From the NCBI GenBank assembly GCA_023423535.1, contig JAFAFL010000101.1, positions 1-39,054 of the forward strand: DNA of 39,054 nucleotides, in the 5' to 3' direction. The notes beneath the pieces are model-generated. The model saw only the letters and a list, made by a program, of their open reading frames with translations, made no database searches and was not told where the DNA came from. The position numbers and the translations under genes are program-made. Origin of the DNA: Pseudomonadota bacterium. GTDB lineage: Bacteria; Myxococcota; Myxococcia; Myxococcales; Myxococcaceae. Shown in pieces: positions 9,405-16,941 of this stretch. Within the stretch, counting starts at the first letter, position 1; each line of letters opens with the position of its first letter.

Positions 9405-9925
9405 AGCGCGCGGTTCCTGCCAAGGCACTGCTAAGGCCAGTGCTGGTCCTGACGGTGATGGTCACGGGCCTGACCGGCCTCACCGGCTGCGACGTGTACG
9501 ACCGTCCGCGCCGCCCGCTGCCGCAGGACTTCCAGGTGACCACGCTGCAGGGCGAGGTCCTCACGCCGGAGTCGATGCGTGGCACGCCGTGGGTGATCAA
9601 CATCTGGGTCCCGGGCTGACACGTCTGCCTCCAGGAGTTTCCTGGACTCGAAGCGGTGAAGCGGAAGTACGAGGCGCAAGGAGTGCGCTTCCTCGCGGTC
9701 TCGATCGAGCCCGACGCGAAGCTCGTCCGCAGTGCGGCGGAGCGGCTCGGGTTGACGATGACGGTGGGGATTTCGCTGCGCGAGACGCTGACGCCGCTCT
9801 ACGTGAACCAGGTTCCCTCGACGGTCTGGGTAGATGCGCAGGGGATCATCGTCATGGCTGCCAGCGGCGAGCAGACGCAGGGCTTCTTCGATCGCCGGAC
9901 GCGCGCGCTGCTCGGCGACAGGTAG
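9401..9925 (+). CDS. TlpA/thioredoxin-like lipoprotein, putative selenoprotein (UxxC)
   Basis: 174 aa if the in-frame TGA at 9617-9619 is read as selenocysteine (residue 73). It has a GTG start overlapping the previous stop and a signal peptide with lipobox LTGC (Cys30). The active site reads W-V-P-G-U73-H-V-C76, matching TlpA-family WAxWCxxC with Sec in place of the first Cys. Downstream the frame stays open for 101 more codons and keeps the thioredoxin core: LQEFPGLEAVKRKY helix, VRFLAVSIEPD strand, the cis-Pro loop NQVPSTVWVD (Pro139) and a normal TAG stop. A hairpin with the right geometry for a bacterial SECIS lies after the TGA (9630-9646). UGA is followed by C, a context also seen in known Sec codons. 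Its role is probably envelope thiol/disulfide or peroxide chemistry, perhaps for heme-Cys reduction or the neighbouring cytochrome. The alternative is a nonsense mutation or base error of TGC. Confidence 0.85.
9630..9646 (+). promoter_or_regulatory. Putative bacterial SECIS hairpin
   Basis: Bases 9630-9635 (TCCAGG) pair perfectly with 9641-9646 (CCTGGA), enclosing the loop AGTTT. The loop starts 17 bases after the TGA, inside the 16-37 window used for bacterial SECIS elements, and G is the second loop base with the typical GU. The codons here are TTT, CCT and GGA, whereas the rest of this gene mostly uses TTC, CCG and GGC. That suggests the RNA structure is being kept. SelB binding is inferred. 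Confidence 0.75.
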
Positions 9926-10234
9926 TCCGCGGCCCGGTCGCTACGAACGCGAACTTTCTGCGCCCTTCACGTTTTTGCGCGTCCGAGCGCAGGCGCTGCG
10001 CTGCTCACCCGGCGTGAGCGCACCGGCTGCGGAGTGTCTCGATGGCCTCACGTGTCGTTCCCTCTGAGCGCCAGAGACCTGACGGCGGCATGAGCGATGC
10101 AGCCCGTCTGCCTGCGGCCCCGAGAGCGAAAACGCTCACCGCGCGGTGACTCTCACCGAGCAAGGACGGGGCCACCGGGTCCGACCGTCTCGAGCCAATG
10201 GGGGCTCGATGCGGCCGGCCCGGGAGGGAGCGCC
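9926..10234. other. Gene-free stretch with small palindromes
   Basis: There is no coding sequence with recognisable content and no clear intrinsic terminator after the redoxin. Two small symmetric elements are present: GAGCG-AAAA-CGCTC at 10124-10137 and the perfect palindrome CACCGCGCGGTG at 10137-10148. These may belong to the promoter region of the gene at 10235. No -35/-10 pair could be assigned with confidence. Confidence 0.4.
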
Positions 10235-10504
10235 ATGGAACTTCCACCCACTGCGGCGCGAAGGCAGATGCAGGAACGGTTCGATCGGTTGCGGAGTCTT
10301 CGTGACGAAGTCCGGCTGGAGCTGCACCTGGCCGGGATGGAGGCGAAGGATCTCTGGCAGCGGCTCGAACCGGCGCTGGACGATGCAAAGCGCCTGGCGG
10401 ACGACGTCACCGAGCCGTCCCGCCTCGCGATGGAGGAGCTGATCGAGAAGGTCGAGAAGTTCCGCAGGACCATCGCCCGCCGCGAGAACCGTCAGCACCA
10501 CTGA
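10235..10504 (+). CDS. Small coiled-coil protein of unknown function
   Basis: 89 aa; the ATG follows a strong GGGAGGGAG site, which decides the start over longer upstream frames. Composition is charged and helix-rich (many Glu, Arg, Leu, Lys), with long predicted helices and heptad-like Leu spacing (for example RFDRLRSLRDEVRLELHL and MEELIEKVEKFRRTI). It has no Cys, no signal peptide and no membrane segment. It looks like a small cytoplasmic helical-bundle or scaffold protein of a type common in myxobacteria. It stands alone, and an inverted repeat separates it from the convergent plsB. No function can be assigned. Confidence 0.65.
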   Translation: MELPPTAARRQMQERFDRLRSLRDEVRLELHLAGMEAKDLWQRLEPALDDAKRLADDVTEPSRLAMEELIEKVEKFRRTIARRENRQHH

Positions 10505-10543
10505 CCGCACCTCGCGAAACGGGTCGTCTGCGTCGTCGCGCCA

Positions 10544-10593
10544 GCGCCCGAGTGGAGGCTCCCGTCCCCCGGCGGGACCGCTCACTCGGGCGC
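10544..10593. terminator. Inverted repeat between convergent genes
   Basis: GCGCCCGAGTG (10544-10554) pairs perfectly with CACTCGGGCGC (10583-10593), with an inner GTCCC/GGGAC stem. It sits between the convergent genes ending at 10504 and 10628. There is no U-tract on either side, so it may act as a Rho-linked or 3'-end-protecting structure rather than a classical terminator. Confidence 0.5.
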
Positions 10594-10627
10594 GTTGCCT
10601 TTGCGGGCCTTCGATGCGGCGAAGCGT

Positions 10628-13171
10628 TCAGCGCTCGAGGAATGCGCGGATGTCCGCGGCGAGCTTCTGGCGATCGTCCTCGCTCTGTCCGCGCGGCCCG
10701 AGCTTGAGCTTCTTGTTCTCCTCGACGAGCACCTCGCGGTCGAGAAACCAGAGCAGCGCGTTCTCGAGGTTCGTGCGCGACACGCTCTCCGCCGCGGTGA
10801 CCCGTCCGGCGAGGAACTCCGCGCGGCCGATCTCCAGCGCGCTCTTGATGAAGCTCTTGCGGTCGCAGCTTCCCGCGCGCGCCACGTCCTCCAGCGCCAG
10901 CGTGGCGACCAGATAGGACTCGAGGTAGTCGCGCAGCAGGTCGGCGAGGAACTCGCGCTCACCCTGCGCGTGCGGCTCCGGCTCGAAGGAGCCCTCGCGC
11001 GCCATCTGCGCCCACGTCTCCTCGAAGATGACGTCGAAGCTCGCGCCCACGCGGTAGATGAACTCGAGCTTGAAGAGCCGCGAGAGGAAGAGCGCGCGCT
11101 CCTTCACCTCTTCGCGCGGCGCATCCGGACCTGAGGCGAGCACCGCGTTCGCCACCAGCGAGCGGGGCGCGATCCAGTTCATCAGCGTGTTCTTGTAGAA
11201 GGACAGCTCCGCCCGGCGCTCGTCCACCGCGAGGTAGATGGGCTCGCCGCGCGCCTCCTGCAGCCGCATCAGCCCGTCGCGGCAGAAGGTGCGCACGGCG
11301 TCCCGCATGGGGCCCAGCACCGTCGGATCCGAAGGCGCGTCCTTCAGCGTGGAGGAGGTCGGCGTGCCGTCGTTCTCCGCCAGCCGGCGCAGGAAGACCA
11401 TCCGCTGCGCCATCTCCCGTCCGGGGATCCCGCGGCCGCGCCAGGCGAGCACCGCCGCGCAGATGAGCGCCTGCGGCGTGATCGTGGACACGCGGCCGAT
11501 GCCCCACATCACCCGGTGACCGAGCGCGCGGACGAGGCCCTTCTTCTCCTCGGCGGGCAGCGTTTCGTCGAGCGTCAGTCCGCGAGCGGCGGCGAACTCC
11601 GCCAGCGACACCGGCTCGTCGAAGGTCACGTGGATGCGGCCGTAGCGCGCGGCGAGCACCTTCGGCGCGGAGAGCAGCGCCTTGAGGTCCTCGGGCTTCT
11701 TCTCTCCACCGGCGAGCTCCTTCGAATACGACGAGCTCTCCACGACCTTCTCGTAGTCGATCGCCACCGGCACGAAGACGAGGTCCCGCTGCGCGCCCTC
11801 GAGCACCGCGTCCACCTGCCAGGTGAACAGCCCGAGCCGCGCGGGGAGGAGCTTGCCCGTGCGCGAGCGGCCGCCCTCGGGGAAGAACTCCTGCATCACG
11901 CCGTCGTGCACGAGCTTCTTCACGTAGGCCTTGAACGACGCGGTGTAGACCTTGTCGTCCTTGAACGAGCGCCGGAGGAAGAACGCGCCGCCGCGCCGGA
12001 AGAAGGGCCCCAGCGGGAAGAAGGAGAGGTTCGCGCCCGCCGCCACGACCGGCACCGTGTAGCCGCGGTTCCAGAGCACCGAGCTCATCACGAGGTAGTC
12101 GATGTGGCTCTTGTGCGAAGGGCAGAGGACGACCGGCGCCTTTGCCGCGGCCCGCATCGCGCGCTCGAGGCCGGCCTCGTCCACCTCGATGCCGTCGTAG
12201 ATCCGGTTGAAGACCCAGTTGAGCAGCGGCGAGGTCAGCCCGACGACCGTAGGGTTCAGCTTGGCGGCGATCTGCTCGAGGTCCTTGCGCGCCTCGCGCT
12301 CGACCGACTCCGGCTTGCGGCCGGTCTCCAGCGTCACCGCCTCCAGCGCCTGGCGGAAGTAGCGGTCGCGCAGCGTCTCCTCGAGGATCCGCGCCGGCGG
12401 CTTGCGCGGCGGACCGAACACCGCCCGCGTCTCGCGCGCGAGGTGCTGGTGCAGCGCGCCGCGGACCTTGCGGGCGATGAGCGCGTCGGACTGGTCCGGG
12501 TTCTCCGCCACGTAGCGGCGCAGGTCGATGGGCTCGCCCACGCGGAACTGCGCGCGCTTGTAGTTGCGCAGGAAGGCCACGACCGAGTGCGCGAAGCCGG
12601 GCACGTCCGGGCTGCCGAACACGCGGTCCATCAGCCGCGGCTTGAGCGCCTTCGTCCACTTCTCCCAGATGAAGAGCTCCGGCACGAGGAACACCGGCCG
12701 ATCGCTCTTGCGCGCCATCGCCACGAGGGCAGGGAAGGGGTCTTCGCGGCTCTGCTTTCCCTCCGCCAGCCCCAGCGCGCTGCGCCGCAGGAACACGAGC
12801 CCACTGCCGCCGAGCCGCTTCGCGTAGGTGAAGCGGACGTCGAAGTCGCCGCGCTGGGCGGTGCGCCGCCACGGACGCGTGAACCAGCGGCGCAGGTTCA
12901 CCACCGCCCGGACAGGCGGCAGCCCACGCTGGAGCATCGTCCAGGTGAGGTAGAGGTAGTTCACCCACGAGGTGCTCCGCATCACGTGCACCACGAAGCC
13001 CTGTTCGTGGAGCGCGCGGAGCTGCGCCTCGGCCTCGGGGGGGAAGCGCACGCCCTCGAAGTAGCGCTCGCCGATGCGGCGGACGAGCGGTCCGAACTCG
13101 TTCTCCACCGTCGGCACCTGCCGCACGATGGGGTCCTTGTCCTTCTCTCCGGTGGTGAGCGCTCCCTGCAT
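10628..13171 (-). CDS. plsB: Glycerol-3-phosphate 1-O-acyltransferase (PlsB type)
   Basis: 847 aa, slightly longer than the enterobacterial enzyme (about 807). It transfers an acyl group to sn-glycerol-3-phosphate, the first step of phospholipid synthesis, at the inner membrane. The acyltransferase motifs are clear: H353-x4-D358 in PSHKSHIDYL, a block II segment GPFFRRGGAFFLRR (388-401) and FFPEGGRSRTGK (429-440) for glycerol-phosphate binding. N- and C-terminal helical parts match the PlsB layout. The ATG lies 5 bases after the argS stop, so the two genes form an operon with argS first. The pairing of lipid synthesis with tRNA charging is probably historical. Confidence 0.9.
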   Translation of the reverse strand: MQGALTTGEKDKDPIVRQVPTVENEFGPLVRRIGERYFEGVRFPPEAEAQLRALHEQGFVVHVMRSTSWVNYLYLTWTMLQRGLPPVRAVVNLRRWFTRPWRRTAQRGDFDVRFTYAKRLGGSGLVFLRRSALGLAEGKQSREDPFPALVAMARKSDRPVFLVPELFIWEKWTKALKPRLMDRVFGSPDVPGFAHSVVAFLRNYKRAQFRVGEPIDLRRYVAENPDQSDALIARKVRGALHQHLARETRAVFGPPRKPPARILEETLRDRYFRQALEAVTLETGRKPESVEREARKDLEQIAAKLNPTVVGLTSPLLNWVFNRIYDGIEVDEAGLERAMRAAAKAPVVLCPSHKSHIDYLVMSSVLWNRGYTVPVVAAGANLSFFPLGPFFRRGGAFFLRRSFKDDKVYTASFKAYVKKLVHDGVMQEFFPEGGRSRTGKLLPARLGLFTWQVDAVLEGAQRDLVFVPVAIDYEKVVESSSYSKELAGGEKKPEDLKALLSAPKVLAARYGRIHVTFDEPVSLAEFAAARGLTLDETLPAEEKKGLVRALGHRVMWGIGRVSTITPQALICAAVLAWRGRGIPGREMAQRMVFLRRLAENDGTPTSSTLKDAPSDPTVLGPMRDAVRTFCRDGLMRLQEARGEPIYLAVDERRAELSFYKNTLMNWIAPRSLVANAVLASGPDAPREEVKERALFLSRLFKLEFIYRVGASFDVIFEETWAQMAREGSFEPEPHAQGEREFLADLLRDYLESYLVATLALEDVARAGSCDRKSFIKSALEIGRAEFLAGRVTAAESVSRTNLENALLWFLDREVLVEENKKLKLGPRGQSEDDRQKLAADIRAFLER

Positions 13172-13176
13172 CCTCC

Positions 13177-14901
13177 CTACATGTTCTCCGGCGTCGCGAC
13201 GCCGAGCAACGAAAGCGCCGAGGCGAGCGTGATCCGCACCGCATCCGTCAGCGCCAGCCGCGCCGAACGCAGCGCGTCATTGCCCTCGATGAGGACCCGC
13301 TTCTCCTTGTCCTGGTTGCCCAGCGTGTACCAGCGGCTGAAGGCCGCGGAGAGGTCGAGCAGGTAGCGCGCGACCAGCGAGGGCTCGTAGCTGTCCGTCG
13401 CCTCCTGCGCCACGGAGGGCAGCTTCGCGATCATCCGCAGCACCGCCTGCTCTTCGGGAAGAGAGAGCAGAGACGCGTCGAACTCGCCGGCCTTCGGCGC
13501 GCCGCCGCCCTTGCGCAGGATGTTGCAGGCGCGCGCGTGCGCGTACTGCACGTACGGACCGGAATGCCCCTCGAAGTTGAGGACCTCGTCCCAGTTGAAC
13601 TCGTAGTCGGTGGTGCGCCGGTTCTTGAGGTCCCCGAACACGATCGCGCCGAGGCCGATGTCCTCCGCGAGCTGCTCCGGATCGTTCGTCTGGATGCGGC
13701 CGGCGGCGATGTTCTCGTCCACCTTCTCCCGCGCGCGCTGCTTCGCCTCGTCGAGCACCTGGGTCAGCAGGACGATGTTGCCCTTCCGCGTGCTCATCCC
13801 GCCCACGCGGCCGAAGTTCACGTGGATGCAGCGGTCCGACCACTCGAGGCCCATCTCCTTCAGCGTGCGGAACACCTGCCGGAAGTGGAGCGCCTGATCG
13901 GTGGCGACGACGTAGAGCGAGCGCTCGAAGCCGAAGCGGTCGTAGCGGTCGATCGCCGCGGCGAGGTCGCGCGTGGCGTAGAGCGTGGTGCCGTCGTTCT
14001 TCTTGAGGAGCACCGGCGGCTCGTTGTCCGCGTACGGCATGTCCACCACCAGCGCGCCGTCGCTCTCGCGCACGCCGGGCTTCTGCCGGATGCGGTCGAT
14101 CACCGCGTCCATCTTGCCGTGGTAGCGGCTCTCGCCCTCGTAGCTCTCGAAGCGCACGCCGAGCCGCTCGTAGACGACCTTGAAGTCGCGCAGCGAGGTC
14201 TCGCGGAACTCCTTCCACAGCTCCAGCGCCTCGGGGTCGCCGTCCTCCATGCGCCGGAAGAAGGCGCGGGCGCGCTCGTCGAACTCGGGCTCCCGCTCCG
14301 CACGCGCGTTGGCCTGCACGTACACCTCCACGAGGTGCGCCACCTCGCCGCGCCGCGCGGGGTTGCCGTACTCCTGGAAGCCCACCGCCACGAGGCCGAA
14401 CTGCTTGCCCCAGTCGCCGAGGTAGTTGATGCCATGCACCTCCCAGCCCTGGCTGCGGTGAAGGTTCGCCACCGCGTTGCCGATCATCGTCGAGCGGATG
14501 TGGTGGAACGCGATCGGCTTGGCGATGTTCGGCGCCGAGTAGTCGATGACCACCGAGCGGCCCTTGCCGGATTCGCCCGAGCCGTAGCGGGTGGCCTCGC
14601 TCCGCACCTGCTGCAGCACCTCGCCGCTGAACGGCTGCAGCGAGAAGCGGGCGTTGAGGTAGGGGCCGGTGTTGGCGATCTCGAGGCCCTCGACCTTCAC
14701 CTTCGAGGCGAGGTCCGCGGCGATCTGCGGCGGGCCCTTCCGGAGCGCCTTCGCGAGCGCGAAGCAGGGGAAGGAGAGGTCGCCGTGCTGCGGCTCGGCG
14801 GGCTTGATCTGGGCCGCGACCTCGGCCGCGGGGAGGGAAGTCGCGGCGGCGACCGCCTCGGTGAAGAGGGCCTTGTACCGCTCGTAGACGGAGAGACTCA
14901 T
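13177..14901 (-). CDS. argS: Arginyl-tRNA synthetase
   Basis: 574 aa, normal length for ArgRS. It attaches arginine to tRNA-Arg in the cytoplasm. Seen: the N-terminal Add-1 domain (AEPQHGDLSFPCFALAKALRK, about 35-55), the class I core starting YSAPNIAKP (121-129), INYLGDWGKQFG (158-169), a KMSKS-equivalent GGMSTRKG, and a C-terminal DALR anticodon-binding domain. One oddity: the HIGH signature, HVGH in most ArgRS, reads AFHH at 131-134, although the flanking IAKP and RSTMIGN are normal. The start fits the family N-terminus. It is the first gene of the argS-plsB operon. Function as ArgRS is nearly certain unless a second argS exists elsewhere. Confidence 0.92.
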   Translation of the reverse strand: MSLSVYERYKALFTEAVAAATSLPAAEVAAQIKPAEPQHGDLSFPCFALAKALRKGPPQIAADLASKVKVEGLEIANTGPYLNARFSLQPFSGEVLQQVRSEATRYGSGESGKGRSVVIDYSAPNIAKPIAFHHIRSTMIGNAVANLHRSQGWEVHGINYLGDWGKQFGLVAVGFQEYGNPARRGEVAHLVEVYVQANARAEREPEFDERARAFFRRMEDGDPEALELWKEFRETSLRDFKVVYERLGVRFESYEGESRYHGKMDAVIDRIRQKPGVRESDGALVVDMPYADNEPPVLLKKNDGTTLYATRDLAAAIDRYDRFGFERSLYVVATDQALHFRQVFRTLKEMGLEWSDRCIHVNFGRVGGMSTRKGNIVLLTQVLDEAKQRAREKVDENIAAGRIQTNDPEQLAEDIGLGAIVFGDLKNRRTTDYEFNWDEVLNFEGHSGPYVQYAHARACNILRKGGGAPKAGEFDASLLSLPEEQAVLRMIAKLPSVAQEATDSYEPSLVARYLLDLSAAFSRWYTLGNQDKEKRVLIEGNDALRSARLALTDAVRITLASALSLLGVATPENM

Positions 14902-14940
14902 GGGGGCGCGGATACTAGCGGCGCAGCCGGATTACGCACG

Positions 14941-15015
14941 TCAGAAGGGGTTGAGCAGCGCCACGCCCAGCCCTTCGAAGTCGCCGGTGTTGCGGGTGAC
15001 CACCACACTGCTCAT
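14941..15015 (-). pseudogene. Remnant of a VapC-type PIN-domain toxin
   Basis: The minus strand reads SSVVVTRNTGDFEGLGVALLNPF then stop. This matches the C-terminal end of VapC-like PIN ribonucleases (typical form VTRNxxDFxGxGVxLINPW), including the conserved TRN and DF. Only about 24 codons remain: the N-terminal acidic residues and any vapB antitoxin are absent, and the frame upstream does not continue the domain. The fragment sits between argS and the histidine kinase, as a decayed toxin-antitoxin locus. Confidence 0.65.
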
Positions 15016-15056
15016 GACCATTGGTCTGGTCAAGTCGTGGTCGGACGGGGAGGGCG

Positions 15057-16817
15057 CTACTCGGAATCCATCCCCTGCTTCCGCGGCCGGACCACCGACG
15101 CGACCGTGTCCAGCAGCCTCGGCAGCTGAATGGGCTTCTCGAAGAAGCCCTCAATCCGGTCCGGTCCCTTCCCGGCGGCGAGCGAGCCGAGATCCGACGA
15201 GCCCGAGATCACGAACACGGGGACCTCGGCCAGCGCGGGCGTCTCGCGGATGAGCTTGAGGATGTTCCTCCCGTCCTCGTCCGCGAGGTGGATGTCGAGG
15301 AACACCAGCGCCGGGCGGATGTGTGCGAGCACGGCCCGCGCGTCGGCGCCGCTGCTGGCGGTGATGACGCGGTAGCCCTCCTGCTCGAGCACCTCGTTGA
15401 GCACCTCGCGGCAATCCGCGTCGTCCTCCACCAGCAGGATCCCGCCGCTCTTCGGCGCCTGAGTCAGCTCCGCCGGCGCGACGGACCCCGCGTAGAGCGG
15501 CAGGTAGAGCTCGATCCGCGTGCCCTCCGGCACCGCCTTGAGCCCCGCCTTCGCCGAGGCCGCCGCACCGATGGGCGTCACGCTCGCGCCTCCACCGACG
15601 GGCGACGCATTCACCCGTCCGCCGTGCAGCCGGATGATCTTCGCCGCGATGGGCAGCCCGAGGCTGAAGCGCTTCGGCCGTGGGCCCTCGCTGCGCGGCC
15701 AGCTGTCGAAGAGGTGGTCGAGCTCCGTCTGCGTCATCGACGGGCCGCTGTCGATCACCGTCAACCGCGCCAGCCCCGTGTCGTCCGTGCCCACGTCCAG
15801 CCGCACCCGCTTGCCCGCGGGCGTGACGTAGATCGCCTGCTCGAGCACGTTGGAGAACGCCTCCATCACGCGCTCGCGATCGCCTCTCACGAAGACCTCG
15901 CCGCCTCGCGCCAGCTCCACCTGGACGTTCCCCTGCAGCGCCATGGGGGAGGTGGCCTGCACGACCTCTTCGGCCACCGCCTTGAGCCCGAACGGCTTCT
16001 CGTCGAGCCGCATGTCCCCGGCCTTCAGCCGCGAGAGCAGCATGAGCTCGTTGATGAGGCGCGTGAGCCGGTCCGCGTTGCGCTGACAGACCTCCAGCGC
16101 GTGCGCCTGCTTCTCCGTCACCGGCCCGAGCTTTTCCCGGTCGAGCATCGACAGGTAGGCCTTCAACGTGGCCAGCGGGTTCTTCAGATCGTGCGAGGCG
16201 TGCGTGAGCAGCTCGTCGCGTCCCCGCTCGATGGACTTGAGGCCCGCCACCGCGGTCTCCAGGTCGCGCGTGCGGCGCACGGTCTCGTCGTGCAGGCGGC
16301 CCACCTCCCACGCGGCGGCGAGCTGCGCGGCGAGCACCTTCATCAGCTCGTCGGAGACGTTCACCTTCGGGTCGAGCACCGTCAGCGTGCCCACCGGCTT
16401 CTTCCGGGCCACCAGCGGCGCGCTGATCGCCCCCTTCTCGCGCACCACGCCGCCGTTCTGGAACGCGCGACCGACCACGCCTTCCCCCGGCGCCCACGCG
16501 GCGATCCGCGGATCGTTCCTCCCGCGCACGCTCATCACCTGGAGCTGTCCGCGCGCTTCGACGAAGTGCGAGACGAACGCCGCCTTCGGCTTGAGCAGCT
16601 CGGACATCAGCGCGAGCTGCGTGCGCTCCGCTTCGGGGACCGCGGCCGCGTCGCTCACCCGCGAGGCCATCTCCGCCAGCGTGAGCTCCACTGCCTCGGG
16701 AGAGGGTGCCGGTAATTCCGGCTTCGCCTGCTTCGGTCGGAGCTGCACGACCTTCCCGCCGCCACTTCGACTGCCACCACCACTGCCACCGCGCTTCGGC
16801 TTATCCGGTCCGGGCAT
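15057..16817 (-). CDS. Hybrid sensor histidine kinase with GAF and receiver domains
   Basis: 586 aa, no membrane segment, so cytoplasmic. After a low-complexity Gly/Lys N-terminus comes a GAF-like sensor (about 65-175), then a HisKA domain with H-box THASHDLKNPL (His209), an HATPase_c-like region (about 275-440), and a C-terminal receiver (458-575) with LVEDDAD, phospho-acceptor Asp508 in VFLDIHLADEDG and Lys561 in FFEKPI. The ATP-binding site is divergent: the N-box reads FSNVLEQAIYVTP, with Gln327 where the Mg-binding Asn is usual, and the G1 box is DSGPS rather than DxGxG. G2 (LGLPIAAKI) is close to normal. It may be weakly active or act mainly as a phosphorelay scaffold. No cognate output gene is adjacent. 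Confidence 0.85.
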   Translation of the reverse strand: MPGPDKPKRGGSGGGSRSGGGKVVQLRPKQAKPELPAPSPEAVELTLAEMASRVSDAAAVPEAERTQLALMSELLKPKAAFVSHFVEARGQLQVMSVRGRNDPRIAAWAPGEGVVGRAFQNGGVVREKGAISAPLVARKKPVGTLTVLDPKVNVSDELMKVLAAQLAAAWEVGRLHDETVRRTRDLETAVAGLKSIERGRDELLTHASHDLKNPLATLKAYLSMLDREKLGPVTEKQAHALEVCQRNADRLTRLINELMLLSRLKAGDMRLDEKPFGLKAVAEEVVQATSPMALQGNVQVELARGGEVFVRGDRERVMEAFSNVLEQAIYVTPAGKRVRLDVGTDDTGLARLTVIDSGPSMTQTELDHLFDSWPRSEGPRPKRFSLGLPIAAKIIRLHGGRVNASPVGGGASVTPIGAAASAKAGLKAVPEGTRIELYLPLYAGSVAPAELTQAPKSGGILLVEDDADCREVLNEVLEQEGYRVITASSGADARAVLAHIRPALVFLDIHLADEDGRNILKLIRETPALAEVPVFVISGSSDLGSLAAGKGPDRIEGFFEKPIQLPRLLDTVASVVRPRKQGMDSE

Positions 16818-16941
16818 CCGTCACGTCATTGCACCGCCCGGCACAGCGCCCAGGGCGGGAGAGGGCCGGGATGCTCCTGCACCCCGGCGGGCTCGGGAAG
16901 GCTCTTCTTCAGCGGGTGTGCACCGGACGACCGCAGTTCGT

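Noticed and set aside
9617..9619. Premature stop making the redoxin a pseudogene
   Set aside because: The TGA falls exactly on the catalytic Cys position, the downstream frame is intact for 101 codons with core motifs, and a SECIS-like hairpin follows. A random nonsense mutation would not usually show all three.
10137..10148. Palindrome CACCGCGCGGTG as a terminator
   Set aside because: It is too short and has no T-tract. It may be an operator or chance in GC-rich DNA.
16826..16941. C-terminal continuation of the Cys-rich lipoprotein in another frame
   Set aside because: The Cys pattern ends naturally at the stop at 16942; the alternative frame lacks Cys spacing and domain content.
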